From NCBI GenBank assembly GCA_951640195.1, contig OX621174.1, forward strand, positions 1,612,001 through 1,676,000: DNA of 64,000 bases, written 5' to 3'. Shown piece by piece: positions 11,453 through 24,034 of this stretch. Below the pieces are notes generated by a model, which was not told the origin of the DNA, did no database searches, and was given only the letters and a program-made list of their open reading frames with translations. Within the stretch, counting starts at the first letter, position 1. Each line of letters starts with the position of its first letter. Source of the stretch: Porpolomopsis calyptriformis. Taxonomy: Eukaryota; Basidiomycota; Agaricomycetes; Agaricales; Hygrophoraceae. Made by a program: the position numbers and the translations under genes.

Positions 11453-12510
11453 CCCAGTGAAAAGTCCGTCGGCTGACATAGACTGACATGTGGTGGTAAA
11501 GAGTCAACGACTGAAATCTGCTGGCTTCGGCTGAATAGGTAGATCTACAATACTTGTACTCGTCAATCGTTTCCGTCCAACTACTGTCTGTCTATTCTCC
11601 CACAGTGTGTCTTGCTGCGACTTGACTACAATCACATGTTATATTACACAACAAAAGACTACAAACGTCATTGGTGCTTCTTGGACCAACACGACGATGA
11701 TGTTGAGACTCTCGCATTCGCAGAATGGGCATTTCATACACATGCCCTGTATCATGCTATCTGCCTCCCTCTTATCCTCATAAAGAGGATTGCTTGACTC
11801 CACAAGGTGACAGTTTGGTTATCTGTCGCAAAGAGGATGAAAGTGCCGTCGATTTCTCCACTAGTTCACCACCCGAATCTCATTCTGTGGATAGAAGAAG
11901 TAAAGCAAGAAAGCTGGACCTGGTTAAGGTGCATCTACCCTCCCTTTTGCTATGCCATTGACTCACTCCCACATTTCCCTGCCAGTGACAAATAGATCGC
12001 GTCTCCCTCTCCACGTCATCGTTCACATTCTCAGCATTATCATTTGCATTATCATTATTCTCCATGTTATCATTCGCATTCAGAGTTGTATGGTTGTATG
12101 GGAAGCGGGGAAGCAGGGAAGCAGGGAAGCAGGGAAGCAGGGAAGCAGGGAAGCAGGGAAGCAGGGAAGCAGGGAAGCAGGGAAGTGGGGGAGCAGGGGA
12201 GCGGGGGGAGCAGGGGGAGCAACAGCATAGGCTAGCCGAGGCCACCATTTTGTACCATACCAATCGATACCAAGGCCAATACCAGCATTCTGTAAAATAC
12301 CCGCAATAATATAGCCAGTATACTAGCTGTCGTCGCCTGGCATCGAGCCAAAAATGTGCTTAAAACATCGGGTCGGTCTCAGCCTATATTGACATTTCTC
12401 AATCGTTAAAAATCTGCTGTGGTGTAAAAAGACGGCCGAGATCTGCTGTAATCGACGGACTTGATATCAGCCGTGCGCAGCCTTTCTCAGCCGACGGACT
12501 TTTCACTGGG
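11453..12510. mobile_element. Non-autonomous TIR DNA transposon, 1058 bp
   Basis: The ends are exact 24-bp inverted repeats, 11453-11476 and 12487-12510, starting CCCAGTGAAAAGTCCGTCGG. The element is flanked by a 7-bp direct repeat ATTCAAA (11446-11452 and 12511-12517), which rejoins to a continuous host sequence when the element is removed. Subterminal GATCTGCTG-like and TCGGCTGA-like motifs occur at both ends. No transposase frame is present. CAGTG-type ends recall hAT elements, but those normally make 8-bp duplications, so the superfamily is uncertain. It sits between the zinc-finger gene and the helicase gene, within about 130 bp of the latter's ATG. Confidence 0.85.
12100..12190. repeat. 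9-bp minisatellite inside the TIR element
   Basis: GGGAAGCAG is repeated about nine times, decaying at the right into GGGGAGCAGG variants. It produces an artificial repetitive frame in all three phases. It marks the internal region of the element as non-coding. Confidence 0.85.
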
Positions 12511-12634
12511 ATTCAAAGGTCGAGCAGATTGACTTCTGCGATGAGTGACTTTCCTGTGTTTGGTCATGTTTTATGTTTTATGCATGTAGCCTTGTTCGTA
12601 TTTGTGCTCCATCGAGAGTCTTCATCAGTTACCC

Positions 12635-15600
12635 ATGGTAAAGACCAAAATAACAATGTAAGTCACATTCATCATGTTACAACTCAATTTTACATTTTCC
12701 CAGCTGCAAAGTCCCCAATTGTCCGCATCCGCAATTCAGACAAAATTACTGGGACAAGCACAGGAAGAAGTACCACCAAAAAACCGTTAAGAATATTATC
12801 TATTTAGGTATAGCTCCCCAGGCTTCTAATGTCAATGTACTTACATTTTTCACCCAGGTTCTCGGATCAAAGCCATTCGCCGAGAAGCAGTCACCTCGAA
12901 ATTCCCTTGTCTCTGTGGTCTCCCTTCCCATGCCAGATATAGCAGCTCGTGTATCCACTCCCTCTGTAGGCAAACCCCCCACCCGACTCACCCAAATGCT
13001 CACCCCGACTCTGATGACGAATTCCATCTCACTACGATGACGCCTGAAAAAACTCTGAGTATGGAAATGGATACCGAAGCTTTCGATTCCGCACAGGCAG
13101 CATACGTCTTTGCAACCCAACCTTCCAATGCTGAATACGAGTTAAATGGCGCTCTACAACACGACATTGATATGCTTGATCTCCCACCATCTCCGGAAGT
13201 TGGGCATGATTCATCAGCTATGAATACTGGTGAAGTAGATCTGCCCGACGGGTTTGTGTACTGCCATGAATATGACGAGTCAGAACCTGAATGTTCAGAA
13301 GATGGAGAATTTGTTCACGATGAACCCGCTTGCCCCGATTCTCATCAATTTGATCCCTCTGTGGCTGGGAATGCTCGAATGCACCTGCGGGAGAATGGAA
13401 TATTTGTCGACCCAGGATACAACTTGACGATTTGCATTGACTGCGGCAAGTCCATTCGTTACAACCACATGTACGGCCATCGGCACTCTCGGCATTGCTT
13501 TACACGAGAACATTATCGAACCCTGGGAAGCAAAGAATCTCTACTGAAACTGCTTGTTTCATTAAATGCACACCAGACACGCCCTCTTCCTGCGACACCC
13601 ATTCCAATCATTCCTACTCTGCGGGTTATGGTGGCGTATCGTTGTGGAGCAGAAAACTGCACCGAATCCTCAATTTTCTCCTCGAAAAAACGAGTATCTG
13701 AACATTGCGCAGAATGTCACCCACGGCTCCCCATTCGTACTCGTCCATGTATACCCATTCAAGCACACAAAATAGGCTCTTTTCGGGGAGGGCAAGTGTA
13801 TGTCGAGGTTCTCCCGCTAGTGAAAAACTTTCCTGTGGATGCCTTACCAGATATTTTCCGCCACTACAAGGACCTCTCTGTTGGTGTAAAAAGCAAAGAG
13901 TTTCATGCTTCCAAGAATGTACGAGGGAAAAACAAATTTCTCGCGAAGACGCGCTGGGACATAATTCTGGAAGGTGTCAATCTCTGCATGCTCCGTGCGA
14001 TGGCCAAGCCTCCGAATGAACACACTGAACCCTCTCTCGTTCGACTTCACCATTTGACTAGAATATACTATCATGAGATTGCAACTAATCTCCATTCCAC
14101 CCTGCCGACACTTGTCCTCCGATATATACATTCTCCTGATCCAGAGTGGGTTTTGTCTGTTTGACTTGCCTTTCTTCGTTGATTCGAATTTAATTTATAG
14201 AAAAAATCTTAAGAAGGTTCCTTTCCACAAACCAGAGCAGGGTGATACAATTGATCGGGATGCTGATTTCATTACTCTTTTTATAAGCTTTTTGTTTCGC
14301 TCGGAAGATTCTCCTGTGCCGTCATACCATGTGGTAATTCACCCTGACCCTCAAACCGCTCTGGCTCAACTATCCACATCCCTTCAAATGGATTCGGACC
14401 TCAACGTTATGGAACATATTCACAAATTTCTCTATTCGTTACTCTCCAATCCCAGTGTCGATTTCTTAGCCGATGAATGGAAGGATCCATTCCTCCGGTT
14501 CATTGTAGCATTCCACCTTCAAGATGATCACGGCACATTTGCTCATGTTCCGCTGATCCCACCAAATATTTCAAGAGCCCAATGGTGCTTTCGAGCCACA
14601 TGTGTGAGGGAAATCCAATTGCGGAAATTGGAATTTGAAGGCGATTGCTTTGCGTCCGTTTCCCTTTCCACTCGTATTGTCATCTTATACTCACTAATCA
14701 TCAGTGCGTACAACTCTTATATTCGCCCATTCTTGACAGAAAAATCCCCAACAATGTTCAATGTCTTGCGCGAACAGATGTCAATGATCTCAACTCTTGC
14801 GCACAACCACCCTGGCTTTCCCCTCTTCAGTTGGGATGTTCCGAAGCAGAATCTCTCTGTGGATGGTTACATCTTGCCAATGAACAAGTTCATAAACTCG
14901 ATTCATGATGTGATTGACGAAATATCCATGATGATCCAACAAATCTTTCAGAAATCTCGTTATGATGACATTCTTCAGCATATTGATTCACGTCTCGATC
15001 CACAAAACCCAGAACATTGGTTCCGCGATCGCCCTCAAAATTTCTCCATAGGTACATCGGTTTTCAACGAAGATGGCAATGGCTTTCTGAAATTTCGCTA
15101 TCGACTACTGGAGAGTATTGCAACTGATGATATGTTCTTTGCAAAAGTTGACAGAGAGTTCGTGGCGAAACGAGGCACGTTAAATCTTCCACAGTGCCAA
15201 TCCTGGATCCTTACCCTTACCTAGGAAACCTTTGGGTCTGGTTTGGGAAAGTTGACGAGCTTATCAAACTCGTTTTCTTTGCCATTATCTCCACGTGGGG
15301 TGGCTCAGCGCGAGGAACCGAGTGCGATCATCTACAGTTTGAAATCCAAGACAACCAACAACGAAATCTGTATATCCTGAATGGCCTTGTCACCCTTGTC
15401 ACCGAATACGTGAAATCTCGGTCCCATCATGGACACGGTAACCTCATTGCGCGAGCCATTCCTTGGAAGCTTGGCCGACTCGTGTTGCTCATTTACGGTG
15501 TCGTGTTCCCTGCTGCGAGTCATCTGGCAACATATGCATATGATCGACAAGCGGCTGAGGCATATGTCTCATACATGTTTGTACTCAGCGGCAAAATCAT

Positions 15601-18196
15601 GAACAGCGACGATTTCAGCAAGGTTATTTCCATTCAGACATCGAGGAGGTTTGATATCACTATGGGACTTCGTCGTTATCGACAGACGATGGCGACAGTA
15701 CTCACTAACCTTGCTAGTGTCGATTTTGGTGAAATCGACCCGGACGATGCCGATTTGATGGAAATACAGTACTTGTTTGGGCACTCACCTACCACAGGGG
15801 AACGGTGTTACGCAATTCAAAGCTCGAATGCCCTCCGTGAAATTTCCCACACCTCTATCACATCTTCGCAACGGGTTTCCCTCTTATATCATGCAGCCCT
15901 CCATCTTGCGCATCCAAATGTGCCAACATCTGAGCTAGTAGGGCATCGCAACCAATCCATTCTAAGACTAACACCATTTCATTTAGCCTGTCCCTACGTC
16001 GACGAACATCAACTTCGCCGAATTCGTTCCACCTCTCACCAATGTGATCGAGAACGCGCTTGAACACTCTACTGTCACGATGCAATCCCGAATTTCCACA
16101 GTCATTGCAGAGTTAGCGCAAGGGTTGGGTTCCAAGATGCTACAGCAAATGTCCTATGTGGATGGGTCGTCGTTTTCCTTGAACCCCGAAAAAAATCAGA
16201 CCATCATAGTTCACCCTGGCATTCTTCAAGCGATTAATTCTCTTCTTCCTTACGACAAACCACCGGCATACATGATCCCTCAACAAGCTGAAGCTATCCA
16301 AACCTCGACTGGCGATTCCCACGTCCTCATTGTCATGCCCACAGGGAGTGGGAAAAGCTTAGCGTTCTTTGCTGCCCCTTTACTTCTTCCCGATAAAATG
16401 TTCATTGTTATCACACCTCTAATCGCACTCACGGACGATATGCTGAAAAGGTTGGCCGCAACCGGGATTCAGGGAGGGAAATGGGGTCATGAAATCAACC
16501 CATTTAGTGCCCGGTTGGTATTTGTTTCTGCACACCAGGCTGGGACAACACAGTTTTTCTTGTGGGCAAAGACCAACCACAAACGGATTCACAGAATTTT
16601 CATTGACGAATCCCATCAAATCTATACTTCCGACAATTATCGGGACTGCTTCAAGTTATTTGATATGCTCACCGAAGTGGGAAAGCCAATAACGTTCCTC
16701 TCAGCAACCATTTTCCCCCATTCTGTACCCCACCTTTGCGAGCGCATGAGGATCGATCCCAGTCTTTTAATACAGATCCGTGCACCTACCTACCGGCCAA
16801 ATCTGAAGATACAAGTCACTAAATGCAGTAATTTTGAATCGATGGTTGAATCTGTCCAAACCCTTTTCCGATCAATTCAACTACCCCCAGAGGACCGAGG
16901 ACTACTATTTTGTACCTGTGTTTCCAGCTGCAAACACATGGCCAGTTTGCTTGGTATCGACTACTATGTTTCTAAGCTCAAACCTGAAGAAGATGAAAAT
17001 CTCGTGGAACGGTCTCGCTTGGATGCCCAATGGAGAGATGGGTTATTACCGCAGCACCGCTGGATGGTCGCGACGCTGTGCTTCGGCCAAGGAATAGACT
17101 TCGCCAAGGTCCGATGGGTCATTCATATGGAGGTGCGCAATCTCATGACCTATTCTCAAGAAATTGGTTGTGCTGGTCGGGATGGAAATAGGGCGTTTGT
17201 GTATACTTTTTACACTCGCCCTCCCCTACTCTCTGATCTCTCCTCAATTCATGATCACGAAGGAGTGTCCATCATGAACGAATACCTGGAACTCCCTCGT
17301 TGCCGTCGCGTATCTCTCGGAAAGTTCGATCGTTTCGCACACTCGTGTGCTGCTCTAAATGCTGAGCTGTGTGATTATTGTGAACACATATCTACGGTAA
17401 CCTCTTCATCTTTGAACATGCTATGACTGACCTTCACTCGCAGAGACCAATCCTCGATCTCTGCCAGCCCCTGCGTCTTGACTTGCAAACAGACCCCACT
17501 CAGATTAACGCCCATGAACGTGCCCTCCTGAGCAAACATTCCGCTGGAACAGAGCAGGCTGTCCCCTTCACCCGTTTTACATCTAAGAGAATTCCAAATG
17601 AAGTCAATCATTCAGTCGAAAGATCGAGTCTGATTATCCCTACTTCGATTTCGGTTCAGTCCAACGCTCAGACTCTCCAAAGAGAGCGAGCAATAGGTCT
17701 CTTGGAGCTTGAGGAGTTTCAGAAGGTGCTTGACAGACTATCTGTGCATGGATGCGTAGACTGTTGGTTTTCAGGTTGTCGAGTCGACAGATTGACGTTG
17801 CCCCACGAGCATGATCATGGCCCTATGTTCTCCATGTGCAAGAGCAGTCTTAGGTCCATTAAAATCCCTCCAGTTCGCTACTGGCCGTTTTGCTACCTTT
17901 GTTGGGTTCCCTTCAGTGCCCCTTGTTTTCATCCTGCTTATTCGAAGAATGAAATTACTGGTCCCGAACGGTGCCTTCACCGCGACCAGCTTCCTCGACT
18001 GGTCACCCTCATCTGGCTCGACCAAGACAAGCGACATAGACTTGAGGATTTACTAGGTGCATCTGCTATAGGCTTCTCCCCTTTCTCTTCGTTTTGCAAA
18101 TGGATGGTCACTCAAAATATCACAGCTGATCAAATACCTCGCCCACACAAGTTTATCCTAGCATACTATAAAACGTACCAGTGTGTTTTACTATGA
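12635..18196 (+). CDS. C2H2-OrsD-tyrosine-recombinase-like-RecQ helicase
   Basis: Proposed exons 12635-12657, 12704-12807, 12858-14145, 14201-15114, 15195-15919, 15987-17396, 17444-18196 sum to 5217 nt, 1738 aa. In order: an N-terminal C2H2 finger (CKVPNCPHPQ..DKHRKKYH); an OrsD-like pair of zinc motifs (YNLTICIDCGKSI..H and YRCGAENC..HCAECH); a long middle; a region resembling tyrosine recombinases (RGTE, GLRRYRQTMATVL, GHSPTTGERCY); then RecQ: PQQAEAI, PTGSGKS, DESH box, SAT, GQGIDF, QEIGCAGRDG, and a Cys-rich tail. The usual first Arg of helicase motif VI is Cys. Family knowledge: telomere-linked fungal RecQ helicases. At 15115-15224 an 80-bp intron or a one-base frameshift must be invoked; coding-like residues lie inside the intron alternative. 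DNA unwinding is expected; recombinase activity is inference. Confidence 0.82.
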
Positions 18197-18632
18197 TAAA
18201 CCTCTTAGAGCTTTCGTTACAAACATGGATCGGCCACTGGGTACTTTTTACTTCATATTTATGTACTTATGGGAATCCTAATAATTATTGTATTTGATGC
18301 GACATTGTTCTGTGTGCACATATACATATGCGTGCGAGAGCGGGGACACGGAGTCATTTGTAGGGTCCTAAATCCCCTTGAAATATCAAGGTAATACCCT
18401 AATGTCAACCTAAACCACCATATCTGCGAGATCTTGGTGCCACCACCCGGTCTCATGCTTCTGGTTTTTCAGCACGGTTTTTCAGCACATTCAGCAGCGA
18501 TGACAAGCTCCTCTTGTACGCCAGGTTGTCTTGAACATTGCCGTCTGTTTCATGATCGCTACGTTCTTGTTGGCCAGCGTGACAGGCGGCGTCGTAATCA
18601 TCATCGGGAGAGGTGCCTTTTGTGCTGGGACG
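18197..18632. other. Intergenic after the helicase gene
   Basis: No gene was recognised. The open frame entering the next pseudogene fragment from the left has no similarity to the intact paralogues and is probably chance. Confidence 0.4.
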
Positions 18633-18942
18633 TGTGGTTTGAGGATCGTAAACTGCTCACTCAAGCATCATTGCAATTGAAGACGGTGAAGCAATGGGCC
18701 GTCAGAGTCTATCATTCATTTGGACACTCTCAAACAGGTCGCAAACTCTATGCCGATCGTTGCAAAAATGAGAACCGTGTGCCTTATGAAGATGACGATC
18801 CGACTCAATATGGTGAGTAATCTTATCAATATTGGGTGCAATAGCTGATATTAAATCGCTCACTGAAGATTGGAAGAGTCACATATCCAGGGTCGTGTCA
18901 TTTGGGAACGAGATGCTTGCGACCGACACTTGGTCAGACTCT
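18633..18942 (+). pseudogene. 310-bp fragment of the JmjC-linked N-terminal domain gene
   Basis: It is nearly identical over 310 bp to 43607-43916, including the 3' part of exon 1 (AVRVYHSFGHSQTGR), the very short intron and the start of exon 2. Only scattered substitutions differ. Both homology edges are abrupt and leave no start codon or C-terminus. It is a recent truncated copy, 25 kb from its source. Confidence 0.9.
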
Positions 18943-20339
18943 AGCTTATTGAACATCACATCGGAAGATCCGATGTATTACCCGGGCGACCCCAAAACCC
19001 TGTATAATAAAAAATATCCATAAATTCATAGAACATACCTCTGCATCTGAGTAATGTACCCTAATATTTTCAGAAAGGTGGTGTTACCCATTCCTGAGTT
19101 CTTGATTTTACAATCTTTTTAGTCTAGGTTGAAGGTGTGTCAGGCGGCCCATGGGTCGCCTGGCCTTTTCCACTCGAATACCCTATCCCCCTAGGAAATA
19201 ACTATTTAGATATATTTACCATATATCTAGCACCCTCCATGCCAATTATCACATCTCTGGATGCATTACATCCCGAGATATCCTGCTCACAATCTGAAAC
19301 CTGGATTTCTTATATTTTCTGCATTCCGGGGCTCATATCACATTATCGGATGGTTGATAAATTCCAATTTTCATACATGTTATACCCATACACATCGTTC
19401 CTAATGCTGCTGGATTTCATAATATTTTAAGCAGCCACTTTCAAGAATGAACCTAGACGAGGAGGAGGGGGGGGGTTGGGCTGCCTGCTCGGAATCAACT
19501 GAATTGCTTACTAATATGACATGTGATTAACTTTCCACTATTTGTCAGCAAAGAGGGTGTCTCATTACTTACAGACCGCCGGGGACCGCCCGTCCGTTTA
19601 GTAGGGGCCGCCTGGGGTTGCCCGTTCGTTTAGTAGGGGTTGCCCGAGGTCGCCCGTTCATTTAGTAGGGACTGCCCGAGGCAGTTCCGGTGAGTTCAGT
19701 ATCAAAGCCGGGACCACTGGTTATACTGGTTTATTTATGATACCTCACTATGCCTGACTACTACCACTACTACCCCCTTCACTGCTCAACCCCACCCAGA
19801 CCCCCCACCCTCTGAAGGACTGAGACAACCCCTTGGGTCATACAGTGCATGAAATGAACTGGCATAATACTCAATATGGACATTGTTCGTTCGTTCGTTC
19901 GTTTGTTCTTGCCATTTATGGTAATGATTACAGAATCATCCTATATCATTCCGGGTTATCTGGGATACCCGATCTCAATTCCATGTATATATGTAATACA
20001 ACTTAATATTAAAAATTAATGTGATCATTCCAGAGGTATCTAATATACAACTGGAAGTGGAAAGGATAAGAAGGTTGATAGTATTGTAAATAATACATAG
20101 GACCTGAGTAACTGGAATAACCCGAGTATGCAATCCCGGATACCATAACATGGTGTAACCCGGAATGTCGGGATTGAATCCCAAAGAACAACCTGTAACA
20201 AATTGTAACATAATGTAACAGTTTGTAACAATTTGTAACATCCTGTAACCCGGGATACCGGGTTTATATCCCGTAAAGTCATTGAATCACATGACCCACA
20301 TGTGTAAGCAACACCGCTCTCACTCCCCCCCTTCACCTA
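18943..20339. other. Non-coding, repeat-rich entry to the satellite block
   Basis: It contains a near-palindrome at about 19141-19162 (CAGGCGGCCCA then TGGGTCGCCTG), a (TTCG)n run near 19886, several copies of TGTAACA-type decamers at 20187-20250, and repeated CCGGGAT/ATCCCGG motifs at 19950-20275. At 19790-19860 there is an AT-shifted relative of the hairpin-satellite text (CCTCTGAAGGACTGAGAC). No gene. Confidence 0.55.
19576..19683. repeat. Three-copy ~35-bp repeat
   Basis: The unit contains CGCCCGTCCGTTTAGTAGGG or close variants (CCCGTTCGTTTAGTAGGG, CCCGTTCATTTAGTAGGG), in direct orientation. Confidence 0.75.
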
Positions 20340-20960
20340 TCAGCACCCACGTCGCTGCCCTACACACGACCGAGACAACCCCATGGGCTGTACGGTGCAC
20401 GAAACGAACAGGCGCTATCGGCCGTTCGCTCGTGGTACCTCGCTGTGCCCGACCACCCCCAACCACCCCCAACCACCACCACCCCTCTCCGCTCGACCCC
20501 GTCCCGACCCCCCGCGACCGCAACCCTGCCCTCCGAACAACCGAGATGACCCTCTGGGTCGTACGGTTCACGAAACGAATGGGCAATAGTGCCCATTCGT
20601 TCGTGGTGCTTGGCTGTGCCCGTCCACCACCAACCACCACCACCACCACCCCGACCACTCACCTTTCACCACGCCCGCCCCGACCACCCACGACCCTGAC
20701 CCCGCCCTCTGAAGGACCGACACGGCCGCCTGGGTCATACGGCTGACAGACCAGCGGTGGAGGGAGCACCCCCAGAATGGGCAGACGTGCCCTTTCTGGG
20801 GGTGCTCCCTTGCTCCCCCCCACCGCTCAACCGCATCCCGACCCCCCACGACGTCGTCCCCGCCCTAGGCACCACCGAGACGAGCCCGGGCGCACGAAAC
20901 GAACGGGCATGACTGCCCGTTCGTTCGGGGTGACTCGTGGTGCCTGACCACCACCACCAC
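20340..20960. repeat. GC-rich hairpin satellite, left block
   Basis: Four hairpins spaced roughly 130-190 bp apart sit in a strongly C-rich plus strand. Examples: CGAATGGGC/GCCCATTCG near 20577-20600; a 22-bp stem with a 4-nt loop and one mismatch near 20766-20813 (GGGAGCACCCCC arm); CGAACGGGCA/TGCCCGTTCG near 20899-20922. Between hairpins lie CCGACCCCCC-type tracts. Proline- or glycine-rich frames here are shadows. Confidence 0.8.
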
Positions 20961-21174
20961 CACCACCCCTAACTATATTATCGGCTTACTGGGGTGCCCA
21001 GTAACTTTAGGTCAAAAGCGCTACTCACTGAGAAGGCCATTAGATAGCCCTCACTCTCCCGATCACCAAGAGGATTTTTTTTTCGCTTGGAACTTCCTGG
21101 TTGCCGCGCTAGGAGGTGTTTCGTCCCTCCAGAGTACCGCGTTAGAGGGGGCACGAGGAGCAAGCAGCTGAATC

Positions 21175-23675
21175 ACCCTTTACCCCCCTTGCAACTGACT
21201 CTTACTGGGGGTCAATTCGGGGTTATTTGGGTGCAGGAATTCAATGGAATTAACCCCGAGTGGATAGGACCACTGGTTGCTGCTGCAGAGCCACTAGTCT
21301 TACCCTACCCTTTGCAATAGGCAACTGTGATTGCTCAACATCCCCCCCTAGTAACTGACTCTTACCGGGGGTCAATTCGGGGTTAATCAACTGTAGGAAT
21401 TCAATGGAATTGACCCCAAGTGGATAGAGCCACTGGTTACCACTGCAGAGCCACTAGTCTCCTCTTACCCCCTTATAAGAGGCAGCCACTATTGCTCATC
21501 ATCCCCCCTAGTAACTGACTCTTACTGGGGGCCAATTCGGGGTTAAGCTGCTGTAGGAATCCAATGGAATCGATCCCAAGTGGATTGGGCAACTGGTTGC
21601 CACTGTAGAGCCACTAGTCTCCTCTTACCCCTTATAAGAGGCAGCCATGATTGCTCAACATCCCCTCCTAGTAACTGACTCTTACTGGGGGTCAATTCGA
21701 GGTTGTCTGACTGTAGGAATTCAATGGAACCAATTCCAAGTCGATTGGGTGACTGGTTGCCACTGTAGAGCCACTAGTCTTCCTCCCCTCTTATAATAGG
21801 TAATTACATTGCTCAACATCCCCCCTAGTAACTGACTCTTACTGGGGGTCAATTCAGGGTTATTCTGCTGTAGGAATTCAATGGAATCAATCCCAAGTTG
21901 ATTGGGTCACTGGTTGCCACTATAGAGCCACTAGTCTTCCTCCCCCCTTTATAATAGGTAATTACATTACTCAACATCCCCCCTAGTAACTGACTCGTAC
22001 CAGGGGCCAATTCAGGATTATTCCGCTGTAGGAATTCAATGGAACCAATTTCAAGTTGATTGGGTCACTGGTTGCCACTGTAGAGCCACTAGTCTCCCTC
22101 CTCCTTATAATAGGTAACCATGATTGCTCAACATCCCCTCCTAGTAACTGACTCTTACTGGGGGTCAATTCAGGGTTATTTCGCTGTAGGAATTCAATGG
22201 AACCAATCCCAAGTTGATTGGGTCACTGGTTACCACTGCAGAGCCACTAGTCTCCTCTTACCCCTTATAAGAGGCAGCCATGATTGCTCAACATCCCCTC
22301 CTAGTAACTGACTCTTACTGGGGGTCAATTCGAGGTTGTCTGACTGTAGGAATTCAATGGAACCAATCCCAAGTTGATTGGGTCACTGGTTACCACTGCA
22401 GAGCCACTAGTCTCCTCTTACCCCTTATAAGAGGCAGCCACTATTGCTCATTGTCCCCCCTAGTAACTGACTCTTACTGGGGGCCAATTTGGGGTTAATC
22501 CGCTGTAGGAATCCAATGGAATCGATCCCAAGTGGATTGGGCAACTGGTTGCCACTGTAGAGCCACTAGTCTTCCTCCCCTCTTATAATAGGTAATTACA
22601 TTACTCAACATCCCCCCTTGTAACTGACTCTTACTGGGGGCCAATTCAGGGTCATTCCGCTGTAGGAACTCAATGGAATCAATTCCAAGTCGATTGGGTC
22701 ACTGGTTGCCACTGTAGAGCCACTAGTCTTCCTCCCCCCCTTATAATAGGTAATTACATTACTCAACATCCCCCCCTAGTAACTGACTCTTACTGGGGGT
22801 CAATTCAGGGTTATTCCACTGTAGGAATTCAATGGAATTGACCTCAAGTGGATAGCCCCCCTGGTTACCACTGCAGAGCCACTAGTCTCCTCTTACCCCC
22901 TTATAAGAGGTAGCTACTATTTCTCATCATCCCCCCTTGTAACTGACTCTTACTGGGGGCCAATTCAGGGTTATTCCGCTGTAGGAATTCAATGGAACCA
23001 ATTCCAAGTGGATTGGGTCACTGGTTGCCACTGTAGAGCCACTAGTCTCCCTCCCCCTTATAATAGGCAACTATAATTGCTCAACATCCCCCCTAGTAAC
23101 TGACTCTTACTAGGGGTCAATTCAGGGTTATTCCGCTGTAGGAACTCAATGGAATCAATCCCAAGTCGATTGGGTCACCGGTTGCCATTGTAGAGCCACT
23201 AGTCTCCCTCACCCTTATAATAGCTAACCACTATTGCTCAACATCCTCCCTAGTAACTGACTCTTACTGGGGGTCAATTCGGGGTGGTTTTACTGTAGGA
23301 ATATAATGAAACTGATCCAAAGTTGATTGTGTGACTGGTTGCCACTGGAGAGCCACTAGTCTTCCTGCCCTTTATAATAGCTAACCACTATTGCTCAACA
23401 TCTCCCCTAGTAACTGACTCTTACTGGGGGCCAATTCGGGGTTATTCTGCTGTAGGAATTCAATGGAACCAATCCCAAGTGGATTGGGTGACTGGTTGCC
23501 ACTGTAGAGCCACTAGTCTCCCTCCCTCTTATAATAAGCAACCATGATTGCTCAACATCCCCCCTAGTAACCGACTCTTACTAGGGGTCAATTCGGGGTT
23601 GTTTGACTGTAGGAATTCAATGGAATTAACCTCAAGTGGATAGACCCACTAGTTACCACTGCAGAGCCACTGGTC
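21175..23675. repeat. Satellite A, 16 units of ~158 bp
   Basis: The phrase AACTGACTCTTACTGGGGG or a close variant recurs 16 times, near 21192, 21352, 21510, 21672, 21830 and so on to 23571, spacing 155-162 bp. Each unit also carries GTAGGAATTCAATGGAA and AGAGCCACTAGTCT. Units are diverged mainly by transitions and contain few CpG. No coding content. Confidence 0.95.
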
Positions 23676-23682
23676 TCTATAA

Positions 23683-23890
23683 AGGATATGGTATAGTAAG
23701 AAGAAGAAGATGCAGATGCAGCAGTCATGCAAACCAGTCATGCAAACCAGTCAGACAGGCCCTTATGCAGACCAACTCAGACAAACCATTATGCAAATAA
23801 GGTTTTAGTTAACTGTTTTAGTTAAAAGGTAACAGTTAGCTGGTTACGATTCAAGTTATTAGTTAGTCAGGGTGAGGATCATATTAACAT
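23683..23890. repeat. Duplicated right flank of satellite A
   Basis: It runs from AAAGGATATGGTATAGTAAG to GGTGAGGATCATATTAA and matches 30633-30838 with small length differences near its start. In the other copy the same flank borders satellite B, not A. Confidence 0.9.
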
Positions 23891-24034
23891 ATTATTTTTA
23901 GTTGCAATAAGTGAAACCTTTATTAGCAGCACTTTCTTGGCTGTATTATACTTTACCAAGGAATTAGAAGCACTACTAGTAAGCTGAAGGAGATGGAACT
24001 TACTACTCAGAGTTAGGCCTTTATGTCTCTCTTT

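Noticed and set aside
21350..22500. Short repeated frames in satellite A
   Set aside because: Frames repeat with the unit and are not conserved at protein level between units.
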